64,000 nucleotides of DNA from Alcanivoracaceae bacterium. GTDB lineage: Bacteria; Pseudomonadota; Gammaproteobacteria; Pseudomonadales; Alcanivoracaceae. The DNA lies in the NCBI GenBank assembly GCA_029210325.1, contig JARGPU010000001.1, forward strand, positions 320,126 through 384,125, written 5' to 3'. Made by a program: the position numbers and the translations under genes. Under the pieces are notes generated by a model that was not told the origin of the DNA, did no database searches, and saw nothing but the letters and a program-made list of their open reading frames with translations. Positions 1-9,269 of the stretch are shown here, one piece after another. How positions within the stretch are numbered: the first letter of the stretch is position 1; every line of letters starts with the position of its first letter.

Positions 1-513
1 GACACCGGCGATCAGCCCGACCATCCAGACCAGCTCATCAAAATCACTACGCAGGCGCGGACAGCTTCCCTCAGCGGGCTCCCCATAGACTGACACAGTT
101 CGCCGATAGGCTTCATAAAGACGCCTTGCAGCCTGCTCGGCGTGAGCCTTTTGCTCAGAGCGTGCGTCTTGCGCTTCGGTTACGTCGCCACGCTTCATGG
201 CACGCATATAACGTAACTCGGCGTCGAGAGCTTTTGACTCCGAGCATGTGGCGGCGGAAACGAATACCAATGGAGCGAGCTTGTCGGGCTTTGATCCTAC
301 TTGACTAAATGACATCAGCAGGGGCGTCAGTGACTCACCGGTGGCGCAAGCCATGCCGACATCCCGGTAAGTCATCAAGTGGGGAACCAGTTCATTCTTG
401 CCATAGCTAACTAAAACGTCGCCGGTACCTTTGTAGACCACCGTGCAGCCGGATATGAAGGTAGTGGCCAGCACAATCAGGCTGCCCCGTCTGATACGTC
501 TAGAAAACTTCAT
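1..513 (-). CDS. Small lipoprotein, possible TRAP T-component-like protein (partial)
   Basis: The reading frame starts at ATG 513 behind a GGGGA ribosome site and is still open at base 1, so only the first 171 residues are visible. Residues 1-23 form a lipoprotein signal: basic MKFSRRIRRG, a hydrophobic stretch, then a lipobox ending ISGC. The mature part is mostly helical with a charged Ala/Gln/Arg-rich stretch near residues 105-135 and a hydrophobic DELVWMVGLIAG near the visible end. It is the third gene of a minus-strand operon, 36 bases after the Ig-like lipoprotein gene. A faint resemblance to the TatT family (TPR-type lipoproteins that partner TRAP transporters and bind hydrophobic ligands) is from memory only. 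That it is a lipoprotein is well supported; its function is not. Confidence 0.75.
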   Translation of the reverse strand, partial: MKFSRRIRRGSLIVLATTFISGCTVVYKGTGDVLVSYGKNELVPHLMTYRDVGMACATGESLTPLLMSFSQVGSKPDKLAPLVFVSAATCSESKALDAELRYMRAMKRGDVTEAQDARSEQKAHAEQAARRLYEAYRRTVSVYGEPAEGSCPRLRSDFDELVWMVGLIAGV

Positions 514-549
514 TATTGTTCCCCTTCATTAACAATAGTGGTGGTGAGA

Positions 550-3500
550 TCAGCGTTTCACCGAGCCGGATAGTACATTCAGGATTACTTCGCCCATGGG
601 TAGCGTTAGCTCAACGTCAGCATTAAGTACGCCAGCAGCGGACAAGTTCACCAGAACGACAATCGGAGTTTCAGTAGCCAGCGCGATACTCATTCGCCCA
701 TCATCGATAAACTCAACATCCCCACGAACATCGGTGGTAAAGCCATAACTGCGCTGGTTGTGAGCAAGGGTTATCGGTGCGCCAAGAACTCGAGCAACAG
801 CATTAAGGCGTGGCCCATCGATATAGCCATTCAGAGTTGCCAGAAAGCGGGGGCCGTCAACACCCTCTACAATCCATCCTTCACCAAACCCTGATTCACC
901 CGGATCGCAGCGACGAATTGGCGCAGATTCTGCCGGTGATGGTGCTGCGGCACCCGTCCGAGCATCGCATTGATAACGAAGGCGCATAATCAATTCACCA
1001 CTATCCGTCGGATCTGCGGTAGTAAGTGGCTCAAGTGTCGTTCTCGCGTAGGCGAGGAAGTTGCTGGTGAGTAAGGCCGTTGGGTGCAGATAGACGAGAA
1101 TACCGCCATTACTGGCGACCTCTGGTGGCAGCGGGGAGCGCGCAACAGCGGCTGCTTCGCCAGCATCGAGAAATCCGACGACTTCAGCACCCAGCGTCCC
1201 GGTGGCATATATATAGGAATCCTCCGGGCAGCTATCACCGATAGGACAGCCGATATTTGCCTCGGCCACTTGGCCGCCCACATCGGTTACCGTGATTCGG
1301 GCGCTATTCTTGAGGTACTCAGGATCATCGACCGCATTTTCTTCGCCGGGATCACGGCGACTGTTACTGTTAACGTCCGCGGTAGGAAGGTTGGATAGCT
1401 TTGTTAGTACAGAAGAGCTAGCAGGTACGCCGCGGAAAAAGATCTCCAGGTCCTGACCGCCTCCATTCAAGGCAGGTGTGTTGGCCAAGGAAGTAGACAG
1501 AACTCTGGTCTTCAGAGGCAAGCCCGTGGCGGAGCAGATGGCAGCCGCTGGATTACAGGTCGAGGACGCAGGGTTACCGTTAGAGCGTAATGTGTAGCGA
1601 TATAGTGATCCGTCGCTCCATGGCTGATCTGGAGTAAACACGATTTCCCGCTCGCGAACCTCAAGACGACCATCGACGGCAGCAATGCTTGTTTCAGCTG
1701 CGTCTACCTCTTCAACCAAAAAAGTGCTACCGGCAACAATACTTGTCGGGTCCATAACCTGGGAGAAGCTCACTTGAATGCTGCGATCCGCCGGCATCAA
1801 AGCCAATGGAAGGCGGTCATCGGTGGTCTGACCGCCATTGCAACGACCGGCATTGTTGTTGGCAAGATCACGTGCCACGGTGACGCAAGGGAAGCCGGGA
1901 TATGCTTGTAGTGCTACCGGTGAGGCGGGTTGATTTGCAGCGTAGAACGGCATGCTAAACGATAACGTTTGCTGCGGCAGCGAATTGCCGTTTAGGTCCG
2001 TAATGCCGTCGAGTAAACTGATATCGTAATCAGAGCCATAGTTGAGCGGCAATGTGATGATAACCGAGACGCCGTCCTGACGAATCAAATCAGGTACAAC
2101 CGGAATACCATCCTGGCTAATAGTGATCCGATTAGTCAGAGAAACAGGATCAACCGCTTCGTTGAAATTAATCACAACCGGTTCGCCGGGTCGATGGCTG
2201 CTGGCGAGTTGATCTGGCATCCATGACTGTACAAATGGCGCATCCATATCCTCCGCCGGTTGTGGCGCGGCGAGTTGGTCGGCATAGGCCTCCATACGAA
2301 AGCTGAGTACACCGAATGCGGTTTCCAGACCAAGCACGTCTGACTCAACTACAGTCAACGCATCAGAAACCAGCACGCCATCTTCAACTATTGCCTGGCC
2401 TACTAGCTCCAGGTGCAGTACATCTTGGTTAAACGATGAGTTCGCAACTGCGTTGCCTGTGGTGATCGCCACATCCATGAACACTCGTATCTGTCGTGGT
2501 GCACGGGGGGAGGTGCTATACGGATTAGGCAACAGGTAGCCAGTGGCGTCAGAAATAAACTGCACTACCACATCGCCGGAGTTGAAGCCGGCCGGAATCT
2601 GCCCACCAATACGTACTACCAGTTCATCGCCGGTGAGCATGCTGCCGCGAGCAATCCGAAGTGGCGTGGCAACCGGGTAGTTTGGAACGAAGGCCAGCTC
2701 CGCAAATACATCGCCTTGCTGCTGTGACTGAGTTTCCTCGCCCAGTAATGTGGCAATTACCGGTACCAGATTTACTGGCTGACCGGTCAATTGAGACGGT
2801 AGGCCGCTGGCCGGTGCTTGAAGCGCCATCACCTCAGTCGGACCGCTAGCTAATGGTGAGAAGCTAAATGTGCTACTACCGCTAAATGGCAGCTCAAGGC
2901 TTGCCCCATAAAGGCTGGTCAGTTGCTCAGATAAGGTCAGGGTATAGCTACTTCCCGGCTGAAGATCCTCCACCGGATCGATAGTCAGATAGTGACCTTT
3001 GGCTAGTACCACAGCAGGTACCAACTGGTCCTCACCATCCTTTAGCATCACGGTGTCGCCATACCGGACACTGGCGATATAAATAGGCTGGCTAAATTGA
3101 AAACGCAGAGAAGTGAAATCAAGAATTGGTAGCTCAGCATCGTCCGGGAACATGCGGGTGACGGAAAACTGATCTCCACTCACCTGCTGCGCCCGGGGGC
3201 CTTTCGCGGCCAGCGAGGTGGTAAATGAAAATCCGCCATCCGGCAAAGTGATTTGCCCATTCGTGCTAGTTAGATTGAGTAGCTCGACCGTGTAGGTGGC
3301 CCCGGTAGCCAACGGATCAATAGGCCGTAGAACAATGCTGCGATCGTCACTGCCTGGTGCAACACTGATGTCAATTGGTATCGGCGTCGCTCCCTGCATA
3401 AGTCGAATCATCGAGTCATCCAATTGCAGCGGATCTGCGACTGGGTCGGAAAGGCGCACAACGATTGGAGCCCGCGTCGATACTCCACGCTGGTCGGCGT

Positions 3501-3633
3501 CGGGGTAGGTGTAGAACACATCACCGCCCCTATTGGGGAATACAACGGTTTGCTTATCGCCGCCGCAGCTGATCAAAGACAGCGACGCTGCCAGTAGCCA
3601 CGCTAATTGGGCTTTCATAATTTTGTTATTCAT
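550..3633 (-). CDS. Large lipoprotein with repeated bacterial Ig-like (Big_5 type) domains
   Basis: This 1027-residue protein starts with a lipoprotein signal whose lipobox is LISC near residue 23, so it should be anchored in the outer membrane. At least four beta-rich repeats carry the Big_5 pattern (a segment like VVRLSDPV or INFNEAVDP, then a later Y.V.L...T/D.NG block): roughly residues 40-140, 150-260, 470-565 and 610-710. Near residue 752 an acidic DVNSNSRRDPGEE loop looks like an EF-hand/dockerin calcium loop. ATG 3633 is preceded by GAGGAG, which overlaps the stop region of the upstream FadL-like gene, so the two are tightly co-transcribed. Function is unknown; large Ig-like lipoproteins often act in adhesion or substrate capture. 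The domain calls are visual. Confidence 0.8.
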   Translation of the reverse strand: MNNKIMKAQLAWLLAASLSLISCGGDKQTVVFPNRGGDVFYTYPDADQRGVSTRAPIVVRLSDPVADPLQLDDSMIRLMQGATPIPIDISVAPGSDDRSIVLRPIDPLATGATYTVELLNLTSTNGQITLPDGGFSFTTSLAAKGPRAQQVSGDQFSVTRMFPDDAELPILDFTSLRFQFSQPIYIASVRYGDTVMLKDGEDQLVPAVVLAKGHYLTIDPVEDLQPGSSYTLTLSEQLTSLYGASLELPFSGSSTFSFSPLASGPTEVMALQAPASGLPSQLTGQPVNLVPVIATLLGEETQSQQQGDVFAELAFVPNYPVATPLRIARGSMLTGDELVVRIGGQIPAGFNSGDVVVQFISDATGYLLPNPYSTSPRAPRQIRVFMDVAITTGNAVANSSFNQDVLHLELVGQAIVEDGVLVSDALTVVESDVLGLETAFGVLSFRMEAYADQLAAPQPAEDMDAPFVQSWMPDQLASSHRPGEPVVINFNEAVDPVSLTNRITISQDGIPVVPDLIRQDGVSVIITLPLNYGSDYDISLLDGITDLNGNSLPQQTLSFSMPFYAANQPASPVALQAYPGFPCVTVARDLANNNAGRCNGGQTTDDRLPLALMPADRSIQVSFSQVMDPTSIVAGSTFLVEEVDAAETSIAAVDGRLEVREREIVFTPDQPWSDGSLYRYTLRSNGNPASSTCNPAAAICSATGLPLKTRVLSTSLANTPALNGGGQDLEIFFRGVPASSSVLTKLSNLPTADVNSNSRRDPGEENAVDDPEYLKNSARITVTDVGGQVAEANIGCPIGDSCPEDSYIYATGTLGAEVVGFLDAGEAAAVARSPLPPEVASNGGILVYLHPTALLTSNFLAYARTTLEPLTTADPTDSGELIMRLRYQCDARTGAAAPSPAESAPIRRCDPGESGFGEGWIVEGVDGPRFLATLNGYIDGPRLNAVARVLGAPITLAHNQRSYGFTTDVRGDVEFIDDGRMSIALATETPIVVLVNLSAAGVLNADVELTLPMGEVILNVLSGSVKR

Positions 3634-3644
3634 GGCCGCTCTCC

Positions 3645-4985
3645 TCAGAATTTCACCGTGAAGGAACCACTGAAGACATGGACGTCGCCGCCCGCAGTAA
3701 CGTCTTCCTGGTATGGTTGGTTGTCCGGTGTGGTGCCAGTGAGGCTAAAATCGCGATCTTTCAGGTAGTGATATTGGTAACCGAAGTCGAGCTGCACTGG
3801 CCACGCCAGTACCGGGGGATTCTTCAGCAGCAATGAGCCGCCAAGACCGAGGATGTATTTGTCATTGTCCAGATAGTTAACTTCATCAGAGTTGCTGTTC
3901 TCTAGCGGTGACTCTTCAAAGGCTATCCCGGAAGTAAGAGCTAGAGCTTCGTTCAATTGGTACTGAACGCCAATACGGGGAATAACAATGTCTTTGAAGC
4001 GCAGATTGGACTGGTCTTTAATAGTGTCTTTCTGCAGTTGATCTTCCAAGCGCGACCATTGTTGTAGTTCGGCAGTAGCACCGATGCGAAACTTGCCAAA
4101 CTGATACTGGGCACCGGCGGTGATGATTTCCGGTGTGAAGCCAGAGATAGTGCTGATAATAAGATCCAGACCGGGGTCTGGAATTGTGCCTGGAATTACG
4201 GCGTTAGCTGCGACATTGGTTTCACCTTTGGCGTAGCTCTTATAGACGATGGCGGTGTCTAACTTGTCCATCCAGCAAGGTGAACGGGAGCAGAGGGTCT
4301 CACCGGCATTCATGTTGATGGCGATAATGGGAACCATGACTGGCTCCGCCGCAACTTCAATATTCTCTCGTTCTGTGTTGCCTGCCAGATCGCTTTGCGT
4401 GGTCATGGTAGCGTCGGCATGTAGCGTGATGCGTAGCGACGCACCCACATCTATGCCTCGCCATACATTAGTGCCAACACCCAGATTGAGGAAAAGTGGT
4501 TGGCGACCGTAATTGAAGAACTGGCCTTCGTTAGCAGTAGAAGATTGAAACGCCATCATTTCCTTGCCGAACTTCTCAACCCCCGCCATAAAGCCAAACA
4601 TAATTGGGTGGTCATATTTGGTCAGGAACGAAAGGTCCTTTTTCATGCCAATGAGGACCTGTTGTGATGGCGTATCATCAAGCACATCACCGCTGCGGGT
4701 TGGTGCGTTGACGCCGCCGTGACTTTCGACTTCCAACGAGGGCTCTGCGTGAAACAATCCACCAGTAAGCTCGCCGCGGGTGTCGCGAGCCAAATACGCC
4801 GGGTTGTAATAAGTCGCTGATACCTGGTTGTTGAACAGGGATAATGACTGGGCGGACGCGATATCGGATGGCAGGATGCCAAATGTTGTCGCGGTATTGC
4901 TCATTCCCGCCTGGGCAATGTTACTAAGTGGAGTTACGCACGCGATAAGCGCGGCTAGTGGAATGCGGGATAATTTTTTCATCAT
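3645..4985 (-). CDS. FadL/OmpP1-like outer-membrane transport protein
   Basis: This 446-residue protein has a Sec signal peptide (cleavage likely after NIAQA near residue 26). An N-terminal stretch (SATYYNPAYLARD) resembles the FadL plug segment with its NPA-type motif. Alternating beta-strand sequence follows to a C-terminal phenylalanine (SGSFTVKF), the usual end of an outer-membrane barrel. FadL proteins move long-chain fatty acids and other hydrophobic compounds across the outer membrane; in hydrocarbon degraders some homologues are linked to alkane uptake. The exact substrate is not readable here. It is the first gene of the three-gene minus-strand operon with the two lipoproteins. Start ATG 4985 (or 4982) lies behind CGGAGT. 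Confidence 0.78.
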   Translation of the reverse strand: MMKKLSRIPLAALIACVTPLSNIAQAGMSNTATTFGILPSDIASAQSLSLFNNQVSATYYNPAYLARDTRGELTGGLFHAEPSLEVESHGGVNAPTRSGDVLDDTPSQQVLIGMKKDLSFLTKYDHPIMFGFMAGVEKFGKEMMAFQSSTANEGQFFNYGRQPLFLNLGVGTNVWRGIDVGASLRITLHADATMTTQSDLAGNTERENIEVAAEPVMVPIIAINMNAGETLCSRSPCWMDKLDTAIVYKSYAKGETNVAANAVIPGTIPDPGLDLIISTISGFTPEIITAGAQYQFGKFRIGATAELQQWSRLEDQLQKDTIKDQSNLRFKDIVIPRIGVQYQLNEALALTSGIAFEESPLENSNSDEVNYLDNDKYILGLGGSLLLKNPPVLAWPVQLDFGYQYHYLKDRDFSLTGTTPDNQPYQEDVTAGGDVHVFSGSFTVKF

Positions 4986-5050
4986 GACTACTCCGTTTCT
5001 TTTTGGTTGTTCTTATCTGCCCGCAGCGGCTTGCAACCTCGGACAGCGAT

Positions 5051-5065
5051 CACCGACCCCCGGTG
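5051..5065. repeat. Short inverted repeat upstream of the FadL-like gene
   Basis: CACCG and CGGTG arms flank a five-base centre, 66-80 bases before the FadL-like start codon, where a promoter would be expected. It may be an operator or leader hairpin. The arms are short, so it may also be chance. Confidence 0.25.
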
Positions 5066-5104
5066 AATTTGTTTTCGCGCCAGATCAATAACCTATCGGT
5101 GCTG

Positions 5105-5136
5105 AAAAAAAGGGCCGTACACAAGGCGTGTACGGC
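5105..5136 (-). terminator. Intrinsic terminator of the DUF6502 gene
   Basis: A perfect nine-base stem (GCCGTACAC/GTGTACGGC, 5114-5122 with 5128-5136) and five-base loop are followed on the minus strand by seven consecutive T. It lies about 70 bases after the DUF6502 stop and separates that gene from the FadL-like operon. Confidence 0.85.
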
Positions 5137-5206
5137 TCCGAAAAACAACGCCCTAAACGCGTTGTGTGTGTGCTCTTTTCAGCGCCTATTTGATGCGGCG
5201 GTCTGG

Positions 5207-6046
5207 TTATGCGATTTGCCCTTGTTCTTCGAAGTAATAGATACCTATGCCGGCGCGAGCGCGGCCATCGCCAACCGCCGCTGGATTCAGGTGGCGGTCA
5301 TGGCGGCGTAGCCAGCAATCAAACTCAGCTAGAACTTCATGGCCACGCTCGGAAACCAGTTGTTGCAGCGTCTGTAAACAGTCATGCGGCAAGTTGTCGT
5401 AGCTGACCTTTAGTTGGAATCGACTCTGGTCGGTCGGCGCATACAGGTTGTGAGAAATGGTTTCGGCGAGATCGCCAACATCGGTGCCGAGGATCTTCAT
5501 GATCGCGGTAGCATCTCGACTGGGTATGTATGCGGAGCGCATCAGGAAGATGCGGCGGCCCGCGTCCATTTTTACGATGCCCGCCTGACGTAATTCATTC
5601 AGCATCAAGCGTGGTGGTAGCTCACTGTTGATCTGTTTGACCAGAGCACTGAACGAACCCGGGCCGTCGAATTTCAGCGGTTTGGGTTCATTCCTTTCAG
5701 TCAGGTAGTCATCTTTGCTGCACCAGCTTGAGATCACCCGGGCGGCCCGATGGAAGGACTGGCCAAGATCATGGTCAGCCAACGGCGGGGCCTGCTTGAT
5801 TCGCCGCACTTCAGTGCGAGCCAGACCGGTGACCAGGGCTATGCGGCTGATGCTTTGTTTGCGACCACGAATGGCGAAGTGGCGGTCGGCTTCTTCGGTA
5901 AAGACCTGCCGGGCGATGCCGTCAAAGGTCGCGTAGGTGATCTTGTTGGCCAGTAGTACGCGCACGATGGGTCGCAGTATTCGGGCCACGGCAAGAAGTA
6001 TGGTTTGAGTAATGGCGTCATTCATAGAATGGGAAAATAATCCCAT
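5207..6046 (-). CDS. DUF6502 family protein
   Basis: This 279-residue soluble protein matches what I recall of DUF6502: an N-terminal ILRPIVRVLL segment, a winged-helix-like part with GRKQSISRIALVTGLARTEV near residues 60-85, and a C-terminal GIGIYYFEE tail. The N-terminal part looks like a DNA-binding helix-turn-helix, but no function is established. The start is uncertain: ATG 6046 lies inside a perfect inverted repeat, and ATG 6025, seven codons later, is the alternative; neither has a strong ribosome site. It is a single-gene unit with its own terminator at 5105-5136. Confidence 0.8.
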   Translation of the reverse strand: MGLFSHSMNDAITQTILLAVARILRPIVRVLLANKITYATFDGIARQVFTEEADRHFAIRGRKQSISRIALVTGLARTEVRRIKQAPPLADHDLGQSFHRAARVISSWCSKDDYLTERNEPKPLKFDGPGSFSALVKQINSELPPRLMLNELRQAGIVKMDAGRRIFLMRSAYIPSRDATAIMKILGTDVGDLAETISHNLYAPTDQSRFQLKVSYDNLPHDCLQTLQQLVSERGHEVLAEFDCWLRRHDRHLNPAAVGDGRARAGIGIYYFEEQGQIA

Positions 6047-6047
6047 T
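6028..6047. repeat. Inverted repeat spanning the DUF6502 start codon
   Basis: Seven-base arms AATGGGA and TCCCATT are separated by six bases and cover the upstream start codon. Its position would suit an autoregulatory operator for the helix-turn-helix-like product, or a hairpin that hides the start. Both ideas are inference. Confidence 0.5.
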
Positions 6048-6235
6048 ATTTGAAGTGGTCAATTGTGTACTAACGTCCAACCGACGAGCGGTATCAGAAA
6101 ACAGGCTGAGTTCTGGTCTGAGAGCTTTCTAATGGACGATCCATAACATCATGTTTTAATTGAAATTAATATTAACGCACGGCGAAGTTCGCCGGTTCGG
6201 ACGGGGTGTGAATTTTTTCGCGGGGGGAACGAATA

Positions 6236-6263
6236 CCGCACCCCTGACGGGGAAATGCGGTAG
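6236..6263. repeat. GC-rich inverted repeat downstream of the WS/DGAT gene
   Basis: ACCGCA/TGCGGT arms enclose a CCCC-TGAC-GGGG core in the 238-base gap between the DUF6502 start and the WS/DGAT stop. It could end the WS/DGAT transcript, but no T-run follows on the minus strand, so it may be a Rho-aided or stabilising hairpin. The rest of the gap shows no gene. Confidence 0.35.
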
Positions 6264-6284
6264 GGGGATGGAAAAAGTAAGGGC

Positions 6285-7664
6285 TTAAATATCGCCTAAT
6301 AACTGCTCCAGCTCCTCCAGAGCCTCTCCGGTGTAAACCGCCAGACGCTGCATGCTGGGCAGGGTTTCACGGCAGCCGGTGTAGCCGAAGTTGAGGGAGT
6401 CTGCGTAGCTCAGGCAGGTGATATTCAGCGCGCCGCCATGGGCGATAAGCGACACCGGATACATGGCCTCCAATCGCGCACCTTGAAAGTACAAAGGCTC
6501 GCGCGGCCCGGGTACGTTGGAGATGGTGACATTGAACACCGGTCGGGTGCGGCCGCCGAGGCCGGTGGCCAGCTGTAGCATGTATGGCGCCATCAGCAGC
6601 ATGGTGTATTGGGTCAGAGTGCTGCGCGGCAGGGTCTGCAGGTGTTCCTTGGCGCTGCGGGTGGAGGCCTTGATTGCCGCCAGCCGGCGCAGGGGATCGG
6701 CCACATCGGTAGCCAGGCTGGCAATCATAAAGCTGATCGAGGTGCCTGTGCCCTGATCATCGGCTGCCCGAATATTTACCGGGATACCGGCGGTAAGCGG
6801 TTCGGTTGGCAGGGCATTTTGCTCTTTAAGAAAGCGGCGCAGAGCGCTGCTACACAGGTACAGGACAATGTCGTTAAGCGACGCATCGGCTTGAATGGCC
6901 AGCTCCCGCAGTGCTGACATGCTGTATTGCTGGGTCGCGAAGCGACGTTGTGGCGTGACTCGCTTGTTTAGTACCGACGGCGGCCCGACAAAGGGGCCCA
7001 CCAGCGGGCTGCCTTCCTCATGACGGACCAGCTTGCCCAGCGCGCCTATCAGCGCTGGAACAGTCTTCAGCTGGCCACGCAGTGCTTCGATAGCCGCTTC
7101 CAGACCATGGGCCGGAACACCCCCAATCAGCTTGACCCGCTCTGGCCGTACGGTCCAGGGTGGTGGCATATCGAGGGCATTGGCATCAGTTGATAGCACC
7201 CGCTGAAGCAGCCGCATACCGCTGATACCGTCAATCAGGGAGTGGTGCATCTTGGTGTAAAGGGCAAAGCGGTTGTTCTCCAGCCCTTCGATGATGTGGC
7301 TCTCCCACAGGGGCCGATTAAAATCGAGAGGATGACTGTGCAGGCGCGAGATCAGTACGCCGAGCTCCCGCTCTCCGCCTGGCTTGGGTAGCGCGGAGTG
7401 GCGTACGTGGTAGTCCAGATCGAGATCGTTATCGATCTTCCAGGCGGGGGTCAGGGTGCGGCCAATCTTGCCCGGATTAAGCAGCTTGTGGTTCCACGGC
7501 GGGGCAAAATCCCGGCCGTCCTTCATGCGTATCACCAGATCACGCAAGAAAGTGTCCGGCGCGCCTTCCGGCAGGGAGAAAATCTGCAGGTTGCCAACGT
7601 GCATCGGCGTGTCGTCGGATTCCACCGCCAGCCAGGCGGCGTCGAGGGTCTTCATGCGTTTCAT
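6285..7664 (-). CDS. Wax ester synthase/diacylglycerol acyltransferase (WS/DGAT)
   Basis: WS/DGAT enzymes join acyl-CoA to long-chain alcohols or diacylglycerol, making wax esters or triacylglycerol as storage lipid. The active-site HHxxxDG motif is intact as HHSLIDG near residue 138. Family blocks PMHVGNLQIFSLPEG near the start, PLWESHIIEGL, NVTISNVPGPREPLYF and the C-terminal GCRETLPSMQRL are also present. The start at ATG 7664 gives 459 residues, the usual family length; an in-frame extension to 7745 has no family similarity, whereas ATG 7664 has a GGGA site nine bases upstream. It is divergent from pyk. It is clearly different from the AtfA1-like protein at complement 23323-24696. Confidence 0.93.
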   Translation of the reverse strand: MKRMKTLDAAWLAVESDDTPMHVGNLQIFSLPEGAPDTFLRDLVIRMKDGRDFAPPWNHKLLNPGKIGRTLTPAWKIDNDLDLDYHVRHSALPKPGGERELGVLISRLHSHPLDFNRPLWESHIIEGLENNRFALYTKMHHSLIDGISGMRLLQRVLSTDANALDMPPPWTVRPERVKLIGGVPAHGLEAAIEALRGQLKTVPALIGALGKLVRHEEGSPLVGPFVGPPSVLNKRVTPQRRFATQQYSMSALRELAIQADASLNDIVLYLCSSALRRFLKEQNALPTEPLTAGIPVNIRAADDQGTGTSISFMIASLATDVADPLRRLAAIKASTRSAKEHLQTLPRSTLTQYTMLLMAPYMLQLATGLGGRTRPVFNVTISNVPGPREPLYFQGARLEAMYPVSLIAHGGALNITCLSYADSLNFGYTGCRETLPSMQRLAVYTGEALEELEQLLGDI

Positions 7665-7823
7665 GTGTGGTCCCGGTTGATTGGTCCTGCAGCGAGCATC
7701 CCTGATGCCGGCACGATGTGAGCAGCTTAGCGGCTGACAGCCCAAATGAAAATTTTTCTACATAGGCAAACGGTAACAGATTCCGCTGGTATCCTTGTCG
7801 GCACATTGATCACGGATACCACT

Positions 7824-9269
7824 ATGTTCAGACGCACCAAGATAGTTGCCACCATTGGTCCTGCCAGCGCCCCCGAGGCCATGCTTGGCCGCCTGATTGC
7901 CGCTGGCGTGAATGTGTTCCGGCTTAACTTCTCCCACGGTAGTGCTGAGGACCACCGGGCGGTAGCTGAGCGTATTCGCTCGGCGGCAGATCAGCAGCAG
8001 CGGACAGTAGCCATTCTGGTTGACCTGCAGGGGCCCAAGATTCGCATTGGCAAATTCCGTGATGGCCCGATTCAGCTGCATGCTGGTGATCATTTCATTC
8101 TTGATGCTGCCATGGATGAAAATGCCGGTGACTCTGGCCGGGTTGGTATCACCTATAAGGCGCTGGTCAGTGATTGTCGCGAGGGAGACAGCCTGTTGCT
8201 GGATGATGGTCTGGTGGAAATGGCCATTAATGAGATCCGTGGCAATCAGCTGCACTGTATTGTCACGGTGGGTGGCAAACTCTCCAATGGCAAAGGGGTT
8301 AATCGTAAGGGCGGCGGCCTGACTGCCCCGGCCCTTACTGAGAAGGACTTGGCTGACATCGTAACTGCGGCAGATATGGGCGTCGATTACCTTGCCCTGT
8401 CATTTCCCCGTGATGCGGGAGATGTCGAAGAAGCCCGCCGGCGTTACCGGGCGGCCGGAGGTCAAGGTGGAATTATTGCCAAAATTGAACGTGCTGAAGC
8501 GGTTAGTACGGCGGAGATTCTGGATGGAATTATCTGTGCATCTGACGGTGTCATGGTTGCCCGCGGCGACCTTGCCGTGGAAATCGGTGATGCGGAGTTG
8601 GTTGGCGTGCAGAAGCATATTATTCAGCGTGCCCGGGAGTTAGACCGCTTTGTTATCACCGCAACACAGATGATGGAGTCGATGATTCACAGCCCTCAGC
8701 CCACCCGTGCGGAAGTCTCCGATGTGGCCAACGCTGTGCTGGACGGCACTGACGCAGTAATGCTGTCCGCTGAAACCGCGGTGGGCGATCATCCCGAAGC
8801 CACGGTGCGTGCCATGGACCGAATTATTCTGGGTGCGGAACGTACTTTTCAGATTCGTATGCTGCAGGCACGGCCAATGGAAGGTTTGGAAAAAATCGAT
8901 GAAGCCATTGCCGTTGCAGCTATGTCCGTAGCCAACCAACTTGATCGAGTTAAAGCAATTATCAGCATGACAGAAACTGGCAACACGCCGCGGATGATGT
9001 CGCGGGTCAGGTCCGGCTTGCCCATTTTTGCTTTTACTCCCCATGCCCAAACTCGAAGAAGACTGGCAATCTATCGGGGGGTGGAAACCGTTCATTTTGA
9101 TAGTGCGGCAATTCACCCGGATGAGATTAATGCACGTGCCGTTGATCAGCTTATCAGTATGGGCGTAGTAGAAAATGGCGATAGGGTGATCGTTACCAAG
9201 GGTGACTATCTGGCCGTTCATGGTGGCACCAACACACTTAAAATTATCGAAATTAATAGGGAATCCTGA
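7824..9269 (+). CDS. pyk: Pyruvate kinase
   Basis: Pyruvate kinase makes pyruvate and ATP from phosphoenolpyruvate and ADP, the last step of glycolysis, in the cytosol. The N-terminal RRTKIVATIGPAS, the active-site GGIIAKIERAEAV near residue 216, and the MMESMIHSPQPTRAEVSDVANA block are all typical. With ATG 7824 the length is 481 residues, normal for the family; the in-frame extension to 7746 adds residues that no pyruvate kinase has. The stop overlaps the start of the next gene (TGATG at 9267-9271), so translation of the two is probably coupled. The 159-base gap to the divergent WS/DGAT gene should hold both promoters, but I could not pick convincing elements. Confidence 0.96.
   Translation: MFRRTKIVATIGPASAPEAMLGRLIAAGVNVFRLNFSHGSAEDHRAVAERIRSAADQQQRTVAILVDLQGPKIRIGKFRDGPIQLHAGDHFILDAAMDENAGDSGRVGITYKALVSDCREGDSLLLDDGLVEMAINEIRGNQLHCIVTVGGKLSNGKGVNRKGGGLTAPALTEKDLADIVTAADMGVDYLALSFPRDAGDVEEARRRYRAAGGQGGIIAKIERAEAVSTAEILDGIICASDGVMVARGDLAVEIGDAELVGVQKHIIQRARELDRFVITATQMMESMIHSPQPTRAEVSDVANAVLDGTDAVMLSAETAVGDHPEATVRAMDRIILGAERTFQIRMLQARPMEGLEKIDEAIAVAAMSVANQLDRVKAIISMTETGNTPRMMSRVRSGLPIFAFTPHAQTRRRLAIYRGVETVHFDSAAIHPDEINARAVDQLISMGVVENGDRVIVTKGDYLAVHGGTNTLKIIEINRES

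Noticed and set aside
7746-7823. Longer N-terminus for pyruvate kinase
   Set aside because: These codons encode no pyruvate kinase sequence; the family N-terminus begins at 7824.
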